From Nereocystis luetkeana (lineage: Eukaryota > Sar > Phaeophyceae > Laminariales > Laminariaceae): a stretch of DNA of 64,000 bases. Positions 37,801 to 47,855 of the stretch are shown here, one piece after another. Position 1 is the first letter of the stretch, and the number at the start of each line of letters is the position of its first letter. The notes below the pieces were generated by a model. The model had not been told where the DNA came from. It saw only the letters and a program-made list of their open reading frames with translations, and made no database searches. A program made the translations under genes and the position numbers. The stretch spans positions 9,929,260 through 9,993,259 of the forward strand of contig JARUPZ010000005.1 of the NCBI GenBank assembly GCA_031213475.1, given 5' to 3'.

Positions 37801-38782
37801 GGCGGACGAAGGATCAGAGGCCGAGGGTCAAAGGGCGTTGTGAGCGGAATAGTTTCACAGGCCAAGCGACGGGCGATAGCGGTGGCTTTATAGGAAGGTT
37901 TGGAGGAAACGGTTTTAGCAGGATCAGCGCCGCTGGCGAGGATGCGTCGCCCAGCTCGGAGGAAATCCTGGAAGAGTACCTTCAGCAACGGTTGCAGCAT
38001 CAACAGCAGCAAGCGCAACAACAGCAGAATCGACAACGCCAACAACAGCAATCACGACACCTAAAACGTAAAACACAACAGCAGCAACAACAGCGCTCTG
38101 CGTCACTACGCCCCCACCAAGGGCAATCCCCAAACGACACGACTACAGCGGCTAGTGCCTCCCAGTGCCGCCCAGTTGACGCTGCTTCCACGCGGGGTGC
38201 AGGCAATGTAGATATCAAGAAAACGACCAAGACCAACAAGCGGCGCGGTGAAGTGGCAGAGAAAAACAGGGACACTAAATCTATGAAAATAAACACCAGC
38301 ACCAATGGCGAGCTTCGGGTTGAAGGAAAAGAAGGCACGGTTCTTGCGAAGGCCGCCACACTGTGCGCTTTTGAGGACTGCAAGGCAGAAGCTACATACG
38401 GCGTCAATAACACCGTGCGTTACTGGTACGTTGTGCGTTTTGCTTATCTACAACGATAGGAGCGTAGCTCGCCCGATCAGAGAGAACGTTTTTATGGATA
38501 GTTCAAAGCCGCGCCCCGGCGATGGTACTGTGGATGGGCTAAGCGGTTTTACCGATATGATCTGTTCGCACTGGTTGATGCCCCGATAGACATTTTGTAG
38601 GTCGATCCCGGTGGGATCCTGGCGGTTTCCCCAACCAGAATGAACGATTGCATGTGTCGGGCGGCTCGCATCAGAAACAAAACCTGAAACTCTTATTCCC
38701 GATCCCGCTCACGTGCGCTCTCTTTCTTGTCCCCGTTCTCAGCCAAAACCACCGCCTGTTCGGCATGTACAGGATCTCCTAG
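34813..38782 (+). CDS. EsV-1-7 repeat protein, five exons (5' end open)
   Basis: Exons: 34813-34875, 35616-35706, 36865-36990, 37394-38425, 38743-38782 (stop). All junctions are GT-AG and phases agree (1, 2, 2, 2). Together they encode about 450 residues. Splicing assembles three C-X4-C-Xn-C-X2-H units: CDFPGC..CHKH (X16, split inside the spacer), CMHQG^C..CSKH followed by KADGMV (X15, split just before Cys 2), and CAFEDC..^CQNH (X14, split at Cys 3). This is the EsV-1-7 signature, named from an Ectocarpus virus gene and known from the brown-algal developmental regulator IMM; it is thought to bind metal. Between units 2 and 3 lies a ~340-residue linker, basic and Gln-rich (37980-38100), predicted disordered and possibly nuclear. 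The first codon is N|TG, so an upstream exon ending in A would give Met; otherwise more upstream exons exist. Confidence 0.85.
34903..34921 (+). repeat. (GA)n microsatellite
   Basis: GTGTGTGAGAGAGAGAGAGA-type run in the first intron of the EsV-1-7 gene. A TA-rich run (35921-35952) lies in the second intron next to a TACCTGGTA motif. Confidence 0.85.
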
Positions 38783-40770
38783 TAGACCAAAAACGACAAA
38801 TGCGATTCTGATCGCAATGGCTCCACCAGTAAGAATAGGGGTTTGCGAACGAGCGCATCAGGACAAGCGAGAGCTGATCCGAGCCACATGGCAGCCGAGC
38901 GAAAACACACAAAGTCAGAGTGAGGCAATAGATCGGTTGCATCGCACTGCACTTTTCTGAAGGCATGACCTGTTCTTAGGAGCATTGCTGACAACGGCGT
39001 TTTTTTGTACACTATTCAACGGCGTCTCTTGCTCCGGGGGCGTTACCATGGTAGCGGGTTCAAGGATTTGATGGCTCTTTTCGTGGCGGGTGCATGTCGT
39101 GTAGCGTACCGCTCCTGCTAATCGTGGCGTGATACAAATCGCTCACGTATCGATCGAGAGGAGGCGAAAGGTTATGCCTGGTACCGGTATACCTACCTGG
39201 TAGTACTTTAGACGAAGCAGGGGTAAATGAATCTGTATCGTTCTTGTTCGGGTTCATGAAACACGCCCTTTGATATCCAGCTGCTGTTCAAAGGGCGGAG
39301 TAGGTACTCTAGGTGTTGCATGAGTTTCTGGTGCACGCCAGTGTAACATAGGGAAGGGCGAATACTTCCGGTAGGCAGGGGCGCGCGCGGCACGGTGATG
39401 ATTGTATGTGGAGCGACGCACGGGGTACGTACGTGCCCCGCTTATGGAGCCATGGAACGTTGCGCGATCTCGGCAGCAGACCCTCAAAGGACGAACGCGA
39501 AACGCCGCCCTAAATAGCCCTTTCTCCGCGTCAACCACCCCCCCCCCATCTCATATCAGTGCGGAAGGTTAGATAGCACCATATAATATGTATGTACATT
39601 CTTGTCGTCCCTTTTAGTGCTGCAATAAGTATCCCAGTCATTTTACAAGTAGTTAGTCCCAAACAGTCGCTGACGCAGTTATAAGAAGGTTAATAAGCTG
39701 TGGGTGCCGACTAGGAGGCCTTTTTCTCCCAGGCATTCTGTCGAGTAGCTCTTGTGTGCGAATATTGCGCCGCAAGCCCCATCGACGGGGTGTATCCATG
39801 TCATGTATGACAGGCCGTAGTTGTATGATAATTTGATGCGCCGAGGGAGGCGGTAACATCGCGCGTGGTCGGGGTAGAAAGTTTAGAGCACTGCGTTCGG
39901 CACCGGACCGAGGGAAAGGCCACTTGAACTTCACCGTCTTGAAGTGTGACTTCAACGTCATGAAGTGGCGAAGGACGGGGAAGGGTGTGCTAATGACAAT
40001 GATGACGATGTTCTCACATTAGCTCGCTTCCCTGAAATCCTGCCTGTGGTGGTATATCTGTCCCCGCGCGCATGCGATAGTTATCCTGGGCAGCCGGCAG
40101 CCAGTTGTATGATTCTCGCCGGTGGAGTTTCTGCTCGCGGTTCTATATTGCTTTATGTTTTGGTTATGCTGAGGATTACATGCTGCAGTAGACTAGAATA
40201 CTTGGTTGGTTGATTTCTGTACCTTACGAGTATGAGTGCAACCGCACAGTTCAGCTGTATATTGTCGCGTTCCTCAGGTAGGTATGAGGGATTCAGCGCG
40301 CTTTCGTGTCTCCATGCCTTGCGATCGCCAGCCACCATAAGCCACCTTTTTTGCTATCGCGATCGCATGACCCAGAATTAATATTATGCCAGCAGAGTGC
40401 CGATCTGTCGTGTGCACGATACCGGTATACTGTATACATACTGTAGTAGAACATGATGGTTTCTGAGAGTGAATGGCACGGCAGGCCGACTGAGCGGTAT
40501 GCAAGGCGATCCGTAAGGTCGGCTACTTTATACCGATTGACTTTTCCTGCCTTGTTTTTTTTAAGGTCCAGTTGTCGTATTGGGAAACCTAGAGGGCCAG
40601 GCCTGTGCGTCCGGGCCTGCGTGGGGGAGCGGCATAGATGGACGCCGGCGAGCGCTTTACCTAAATTCTGAACGTATACAGTAGTGGCCCCTCTGTAGTG
40701 CCGGTATGCGCCAACCAAACTATGCCGGCACTATAGTACAGTGGCAACCGGAACTTCTCTGCACACTACC
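38783..40770. other. Intergenic, no gene recognised
   Basis: Begins at the EsV-1-7 stop. Contains a short DR1-like trace (GGCCGTAGTTGTATGAT near 39812), a TACC/GGTA cluster at 39178-39205, a palindromic TGAAGTG/CACTTCA region near 39920-39965, and an inverted repeat TAGTGCCGG...CCGGCACTA at 40696-40733. Confidence 0.35.
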
Positions 40771-40777
40771 ACGCTCT

Positions 40778-41118
40778 CGTCTTACAAGGATTACCTTGGA
40801 CTGGGTAATCGATCTGTCTTTTACCCCTATAGCTCAGTAGGTAACACCTTCACATTTGACGTCGTCCAGGTCACGGGTTCGAACCTCACTTCGAACGTTT
40901 TTTTTACAGAAACGCTTGCGCGTGCACACCTAAAAAACACATCTCCCTGGATCCCCAGGTAATTAAACGAAGCGGGTAGGTCAGCGTACGGACGTATACG
41001 GTTCCAAACGCCCCAAAGATCCCGCCGTTCAGAGGGGGGGAGAGTGTTATAAGGATTACCTTGGGCTGGGTAATCGATCGATCTTTTACCCCTATAGCTC
41101 AGTAGGTAACACCTTCAA
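40778..41118 (+). repeat. Duplicated tRNA-derived element (SINE-like)
   Basis: A ~75-bp sequence (AAGGATTACCTTGG, CTGGGTAATCGAT, TCTTTTACCCCTATAGCTCAG, TAGGTAACACCTTCA) occurs at 40783-40854 and again at 41050-41115. It contains a perfect A box (TAGCTCAGTAGG). The first copy also has a perfect B box (GGTTCGAACCT) at about 40878, followed by T8; the second copy is cut before the B box by the 50-bp minisatellite. Acceptor and T stems do not pair properly, so this is tRNA-derived and not a working tRNA. Confidence 0.5.
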
Positions 41119-41325
41119 ACTCTGGTGGATTCCGTCCGTGATGAACGATCCCACATACATGCATAACGGGCAACTCTGGTGGATTCTGTCCGTGATGAAC
41201 GATCCCACATGCATAACGGGCAACTCTGGTGGATTCCGTCCGTGATGAACGATCCCACATGCATAACGGGCAACTCTGGTGGATTCCGTCCGTGATGAAC
41301 GATCCCATATGCATAACGGGCAACC
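41117..41325 (+). repeat. 50-bp minisatellite, 4 copies
   Basis: Unit: AACTCTGGTGGATTCCGTCC, GTGATGAACGATCCCACATG, CATAACGGGC. The first copy is 4 bp longer (extra CATA), the others are 50 bp and almost identical. Confidence 0.92.
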
Positions 41326-41329
41326 GGCA

Positions 41330-42739
41330 CTGTAAAGGGATCCCTACTCTGTACCACTCTGTCCCTATATAAGCACCATTTTTGCATTAATATCAAGTCT
41401 AAATAGAGCTTATGTTGATGTACAAAGTTGTGCATGCTACACGCATACATCCATTCGTGCCTGGTATGAATATAGACACAACATAATATGTACGAGGCTT
41501 ATACATATATCCATGAAAAGGAGAGGTTATCCTGGGGTCGTCGCTCTCCTCGTTCCCTCTCTGATGGTATTTCTAACCGAAGTGAATGCAAGAGGCGCAA
41601 TTGTATGTGGCGGGAAGCGGACCGAGGTGGTCGACGCTCACCGCGACACCGGGCCCGGATGGTAACGGAAGGGAAATAATTGGCCGACGCTGGCCTTGCG
41701 TGAGGACCTCGAACAGGTACCAAAAGCGTCTACTAGTGGACGACGCCATCAGTGTTAAGTGCTAGGCGGTATGGACCTAGGGGCCGACTACTGCCAGCAG
41801 GTTGAGGCCTTTGGCTCTTCTCTGGTCACTCACACGAGTCGCTTGACGATGTTGTAAGCTCTTGTGCTTCGTATTACAGTAGATAGATGCTGTTTGCCTC
41901 GCCAGATTAGATGGCTTCTGAACGAAGGGGCGAGGCGCTCATCAGAAAAGCAGGCGACAGCGCCCCTATCAGATATATATGATGAGGGGGCGATTGCTAC
42001 AAACTAAAACACCGCAACAAACAGGGGAGAGGGGATACCATAACATGTAGTACTGCGCAGTACTACGGCTGATCGTGATATAGCTTGTGATATAGTACTC
42101 GTGTGCACTACTACCTGTAGAAGTAGTACTTCAGAGCACTACTACGGTATCAGAATACAAACAAGTGCCTGACGTGCGTTTTTTCTCGACCCCGGGATAA
42201 TAATCACGAGGCGCACAGTTTGCCCGCCCGTCGACGGAGGCCTACGACACAAACAACACGTAAATACCCAAGGGTGCACCCTCGCATACCGATGTTTGCA
42301 CGTATGCACGTATGTATCCACACAACGAGTGAACCCCCACCCCCAGTAGTACCAGAGTACCAGTCACCTGCGAGTCTCATCACTCATTTCAACTTTTTTT
42401 TCAGCCGCTCGCCCACACGCAGCACCAACAACACCTGTCCACCAGCCACCAAATCACCAGACACGATACCCTGGGACCCATGTCCAATGTATTTTACCCC
42501 GTGCTTGTATATACGTGCTCGTGACTAGCAGCAAGTTGGCGGTTGGCGAGTCAGTAGCAAGATCGCGAGATCGAGTAAATGATTCGTTTCGGACTATTTA
42601 GATATACTGCTGGCTGTGCGACCTAGCTCCGGTTGGTTGAGGATACTGAATCCCCTATCCCCGCTCTGGCAGCGAGTACTACAGTACTACTGTCGAAACC
42701 TAAAACGCGGCGTAAATACACGGGATTCACGAACATAGA
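41330..42739. other. Intergenic, no gene recognised
   Basis: Includes a perfect 20-bp palindrome GTAGTACTGCGCAGTACTAC (42048-42067) and several GTAGTACT repeats up to 42150. A Pro/Thr-rich open frame at 42220-42528 has no recognisable domain. Confidence 0.35.
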
Positions 42740-43424
42740 CCACTGGTAATAGCACTGGTAAAAAAAAAAAAACGTGTGGGGGGGGGGGCGATTTTGATGG
42801 TATTTCAGTGTGCAAAAGGGTGATTTTTCGATACATGCGATATATTTTTATTTGTGTGTTTTTTTTGTATTTTCTTTGCACGATTGAGAGTCCTCTCCCA
42901 AGTTCGCAGTCCCGTTACCTCTCCGACAACCGCTTGACAAGTAGACAATGCCAACAGGGACTCACTACGTCACATGCCTGCCTGGCTAACACCGCCATAT
43001 CAACCTCACCACCCTACAGCAGTAGACATCTTGCGTCTTGCACCTGGAGTCTGACAGTCGTTGTCTGCTACCTGGTACCAGGTACTGCTGTAGCGACAAA
43101 CAGTACACAAAAATAGTAAACTGTAAGAAAAATTCGGGCTCGTTTACAAGTCCATGCCAGACGGCGCCGTGAGACATGGACGTGCTTCGGCCCCACGCGA
43201 GGCCAGTACCTAGTCCAGATAAGCTACCGGTACCTTCGCGGCATCACGTGATCTGTCACCGGTCAAGACGAGGACGAGGGCAGCAGCACAGCTTGTAGCG
43301 CATCGTCCACGACGCTCAGCCTGGACTACTACTACTGCTGCAGGACGAGGTGCCGCATCTCTCGTGTGGAAAGAAATACGAGCATTCATAGTACACACCT
43401 GTCGGTACGATCGTGCTCTGACTC

Positions 43425-44063
43425 GTGACGTGTATTGAAATGGCACTCGATGTGACGGACCAAGCGAACTTCCTTCTGTGGCAAGTACTTCCTCCAGGGC
43501 TCCAGCTGCTAGAGCAAAACCCAACGTGCGTGCCACTGCTGCTGGTATTGATTTCTCCTACAATCCTTGACAGGGTGGAGGATAGCCCGCCTGGTGGGTG
43601 GGCGTGTGGAGGTGGTGGGAGGTGCCGTAAGGAGGCAATCCCTCCCACTCCTTCCCCCACTGACATGAGGGGTGTCGTTGACGAGGCAAACGGTGTACGT
43701 AAATGCGCCGATGGATCACGTTGTGACCGGACGGGCACTGAACGCCCTGCGGTGCGTCGGGACTGCTGTGGACTTTACAGCCACTTCTTTTCTGCGTTGG
43801 CCGCCCCTGCGAATCGTGCGAAGGCAAGGAAGACGAGGAGGAAGAGGAGGACGTCGAAACGGGCTGCGGAAAAGGTGAGCATCATTGACGACACCCTGTT
43901 CGTGCTGCTTTTCCTGCTGCGACGCTTGTGTACCGGCAAGGCTCTCTTGGACGTTTTGTGTGTATTCTGCTTGGTATAACTGGTGTTTTCAATCTCGCCC
44001 ATAGAGGCTTTGTACCAGTAGTAACCCTGTCGGGTCGTCTACTTCGTGTGCCCGAAGACGGTA
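43425..44063 (+). pseudogene. Broken copy of the right-arm zinc-binding gene
   Basis: Corresponds to the gene at 59326-59929 on the other arm. The Pro/Gly-rich middle and basic end (to the GTGAGC donor at 43876) and the short last exon (CATAG^AGGCTTTG, stop near 44062) are retained. A ~260-bp deletion at about 43560 removes the start codon and the cysteine/histidine cluster, and a 1-base difference follows. No intact product is expected. Confidence 0.55.
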
Positions 44064-45383
44064 AATCTATAAATTGCGTATATTAATATGAACTGCTGTG
44101 TGCGATAAATTAATTCAAAATTTAACTTTCGAGTAGCCGTTATACTTTTCAAAATTTGAAATGACAGCTGTGAGAAGCCGGGAGCCCTGGTTCCTGTACT
44201 GATTTACAGTAAACGTAGTTATTAATAGTATGCACAATTCGACGCGAGTCAACGAGAGAATAACACGTACCAGGTACAGGTACCGGCATTATATTTATTC
44301 GCGATAAGGACGAAGGCACGCACCACCGTGGGGGGGGTAGTAAATCAATGGAATGTACGAGTACACAGAAGAAATGTGTGCTGTACTCGTACGACAAATG
44401 GATCCGAACCCCTGACCTAAATTTTGCATTTGTAGGAAGCACAGCACAGCTCGTGATCCTTGCCGATCACACCAATCGAGCCGATACGTATTACAGGAAA
44501 CAGACAGCTGTGGCTGCTCCATCCGCAAGCAGCTCTTGTAATCGCGAACATTGATAGTTGATGGCCGTCGCCGTTTCTTGTCAGATGCCGCACCGATGTT
44601 TTAGTTTTCTCGTCCCTTTTACACATAAAATACGTGCGCGCTCGCACATGAATGCATGCACCGTCCCTGTTTGTATCGGAAAGCATGGAGCACTTCGTAT
44701 TATCAAGTCGTAATTCTGCGCATGCAGTATCATGTAGCTCCTCGGCCCTATCTAGTATTTGTATTCAATTCGTCGTTCAGATAGTGTAGGGCCGGCAGCC
44801 GGTCGCCGGTAAAAGGATCCTGCACATACATGTTACCTCGTCCTAGATCGTAATCGTTTGATTGTTCTTGCCCCCTGCCGTCTCCCTGTCGGCTGTTTCC
44901 AGGTCAGGCCATTGATGTGGACGCGCTCAACACCGGCACAGGGGTCCATGGCGGAGGTTCTACGGGTTCGAACGCACAGAGTGAGTGTACGGGCTGCAGT
45001 CTACGGGCTGCTTCCGCGCGAAGTGCATACTGTTGAACGCCACCAATTGGCTTGATGTGTACTATTCATAGGAATTAATCGCCACCTTTTTTTGTGAGGT
45101 ACAAAAAGGCCTATTCATCACGGCTCACATACGAGGATAGGGTCGCTGGTTTTGAGTTTCTCAGTTTGCGTGTCAGTCATCACGATTCGAAATTAATGGC
45201 GCCAATCTTGGTATGCCGCAAACCAATTCCAGTCCCGGCGGGCTCTGTGCACGCTCAGACAAAGGAAACGTTCTCGGGCTGGTGCGGTGGTAAGTCGGTC
45301 AGAGCTCGTCGAGCTCGGCGCGGTAACGTGCGTAGGCACATGGATGGGGCATGGTCTTGAAAATTCTCGACAGTCAACCATCA

Positions 45384-45388
45384 AATAC
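45384..45388. repeat. Target-site duplication AATAC (left)
   Basis: The 5 bp flanking the retrotransposon recur as AATAC at 52257-52261. The right arm holds a single copy (GTATT at 57993-57997) at the homologous unfilled position. Confidence 0.92.
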
Positions 45389-45646
45389 TGTTGATTGATC
45401 TCTAAAGGTATAGACGCAGCTGGCACGGGAACGCGTGGTTGACTCCAGACAATAACACGGAACTTCTCTTATAGATATTCTTACGTATCAGTGCTGTCGA
45501 GTGACTCAGGTGGCGGCGCATCCACACGATTATCCATCACATTGCAGGCACAATTAATCTCCCGCTCTTATAATCCCACATCAATATATGGAACTCCCTG
45601 ATACTAAATGAAACATCTACGTCGTGTCTATTGAGCAAAGTCAATA
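45389..45646 (-). repeat. 3' LTR (left end of element)
   Basis: 258 bp, matching 51999-52256 except for three substitutions. Two of these fall in the TATA region (TATCTATAAG here versus TATATATAAG in the 5' LTR). Read in element orientation it begins TATTGAC and ends TCAACA, so the termini are TA...CA and not the usual TG...CA. Confidence 0.95.
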
Positions 45647-45656
45647 TCCCCCCTGC
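45647..45656 (-). promoter_or_regulatory. Polypurine tract
   Basis: GCAGGGGGGA on the minus strand directly abuts the 3' LTR start TATTGAC, as needed for plus-strand priming, and confirms the LTR boundary. A second similar sequence (CTGGGGGGATATTGA) lies about 36 bp farther inside, at 45678-45692. Confidence 0.85.
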
Positions 45657-46439
45657 TCACTATACACGGACCATACTTCAATATCCCCCCAGGTCGGCAA
45701 CATGACAATGTACGACTTCGCTGGGTCGATATATCTCTTCTTTATGACCAACTCATATGAACTTCAGAAACTCAAATACCCAACATGTGACTCAAAAATA
45801 AAATTCTCGAATCAACACTCAAATCCTCAAACCAGTATTCAAATGCTCAAATCCATAGCCTCTCTCCGTTGCAAACATATAAAAATACCGAAATCCAATG
45901 CCAGGTAAAACGGCATTCTTCTCGGATTCAGCCAGGTAAAACGGCATTTTCCGCGGAATTGATTCAAATATATCACAGTGTCTCTTCAGTTCTACCGACC
46001 TCTCTCAATTTCCGAATACTATCCAGACCTTCCCACGTCGGAAAACATTTTCATGTGGACCGCACACGCCCCCAGGCGCTTCCTAGTCTCACTTCAGCCT
46101 TGTCAAAAACCTAAATCACAAGTATCATCAGAAAAATACCACAGGAGTGGTCATGCCAATCAAAATAAAATCAAGTCAAGAAACTTAATGCCAGAGATCG
46201 CGAGGAACCCCGTTCCTCCGGACAAGAGTCTCCCCTTATCCCCTACTCCCGCCATAGATACACAGATCGCGACGGTAATGCGAGATAGGTTTCCCCACTA
46301 GAAATTTATTTGACGTTGTGACCACTCGGAAAACACCAAAAAAACTTTTAAAATCCGTTACCAGAAACAAAACGATTTTATAGTTCAAACACATTCTTCA
46401 CTCAAAATAAGTAAAATAAAACATCTCGGAAACAAGGCG
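45657..46439 (-). other. Element 3' untranslated region
   Basis: About 780 bp between the pol stop and the polypurine tract with no gene. It includes an 18-bp direct repeat (GCCAGGTAAAACGGCATT) at 45900 and 45930. Confidence 0.6.
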
Positions 46440-47855
46440 TCAAAGGTTCATCAGAAAATCCCGGTGGTAACGAAAAACCATGTTGTTGAGCGGCTTTGTT
46501 AAGAAGTCTGCGCGCTGCTCCTCCGACTCTACATGGGTAATAACAAACTCCCCCTTGGAAATAAGCTCTCGCAAAAAGTGGTGTCGAACGTCGATGTGCT
46601 TAGAATTCGACGTGCACACTGGGTTTTGTGCCAGGTGCCTTGCCCCCTCGTTATCCTCGAAAACCGTAATGCATCGCTCCCCGAACCCCGGAAAAATGAA
46701 ACTCCAAACGTAGCGCAAGAACATCGCCTCCTTGATAGTGTCTGCTAGTGCTACATATTCGGCCTCAGTGGTCGAGAGCGTAACGCATTTCTGCGTCCTA
46801 GAAAACCAGCACACACACGCCCCAGCACACATGATAGCCCCACCTGAAACTGACCTCCTGTCAGTGGCTTTGTTGGCGTAGTCCGCATCCGCAAACGCTA
46901 CCAGTTCAAGCCCGCTACCCTTCTGAAACGTAATGCCGAAATCACTCGTAGAAAAAACATACTCTAAAATACCGACCGCTGTCTCCCAGTGTACTTCCCT
47001 CGGCCTATTCGTGTACCTCGCTACCGCCCTCACCGCGTTCGCAATATCCGGTCGTGTTTGGTTCGCAAGCCACATCAAGCACCCCACCAACTCGCGGAAA
47101 GGCCAATCACCCACGGGTTCATTCTCGTCAAACTCTTCGAGCTTCACACCAGTCGAAAGCGGATTATTCCTCCCGGAACTAACACCAAACCTCGCCGCGG
47201 TCCTTTCAGCGAACGCCTGCTGCGAAATCGTCAAAGTACCAGCATCCCAATCCCTCGAAAAACAACAACCAGCATACCACCGCAACTCGCCCAGATTGTT
47301 GATCGGGACAAGGCTGTTCAGGTCTTCACAGAACTGATCGCACCTAGCCTTGCGCCCTACAGCAAAAATATCATCCACATGAACCACTGTTACTATGGAG
47401 ACAGAGCCCGACTCGACCAACCTCATGACACACGCGTCAGCGGGGCTCTGCTCAAAGCCTAGACTCTTCATGTGAGTGAGAAGGTGGTTGTGCCACGACC
47501 TCGACGCTTGCTTCAAGCCATAGAGACTGCGGTTCAACCTGACTACCTTACCGGACATTTCGCCGCAGCCAGGGGGCAGTCGCATGAAAACATCCTCATC
47601 CAAACTCGACTGCACGAACGCTTGCTCAGCATCAAAATGACACAAATCCAGACCCAACTCGCACGCAACGGCACCCAGCAAACGGAAACAAGACGCTGCA
47701 GGGGTCGGAGCAAAAGTCTCAAAGAAATCAATACCCTCACGCTGCTTGAAACCTCGTGCCACCAGCCTTGCTTTCGCCCGCACCACATCACCATGCTCGT
47801 TGGACTTCCAGGCGAACACCCACTTCGCCGAGATGACGTTGAGCCCCTCTGGTTG
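46440..47855 (-). CDS. Copia pol, reverse transcriptase and RNase H
   Basis: Continues the upstream frame directly after the TAG at 47856. The first 12 codons (from QPEGL) precede the KWVFAWK motif that opens copia reverse transcriptases. Numbering from the Val codon at 47819, it shows ARLVARGFKQREGIDFFETF (18-37), catalytic Asp 63 in CHFDAEQAF, SLYGLKQASRSW, and Asp 149/150 in HVDDIFAVG. The RNase H part has FADADYANK, TEAEYVAL and a final ADFLTKPL. It lacks its own ATG at the junction and would be made by readthrough of TAG, or not at all. Length (about 470 residues) is normal. Confidence 0.95.
   Translation of the reverse strand, partial: QPEGLNVISAKWVFAWKSNEHGDVVRAKARLVARGFKQREGIDFFETFAPTPAASCFRLLGAVACELGLDLCHFDAEQAFVQSSLDEDVFMRLPPGCGEMSGKVVRLNRSLYGLKQASRSWHNHLLTHMKSLGFEQSPADACVMRLVESGSVSIVTVVHVDDIFAVGRKARCDQFCEDLNSLVPINNLGELRWYAGCCFSRDWDAGTLTISQQAFAERTAARFGVSSGRNNPLSTGVKLEEFDENEPVGDWPFRELVGCLMWLANQTRPDIANAVRAVARYTNRPREVHWETAVGILEYVFSTSDFGITFQKGSGLELVAFADADYANKATDRRSVSGGAIMCAGACVCWFSRTQKCVTLSTTEAEYVALADTIKEAMFLRYVWSFIFPGFGERCITVFEDNEGARHLAQNPVCTSNSKHIDVRHHFLRELISKGEFVITHVESEEQRADFLTKPLNNMVFRYHRDFLMNL

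Noticed and set aside
37322..38413. Minus-strand open frames opposite the EsV-1-7 linker
   Set aside because: Cys/Leu/Val runs there are the antisense of Gln codons; the plus strand has consistent splice sites and motifs.
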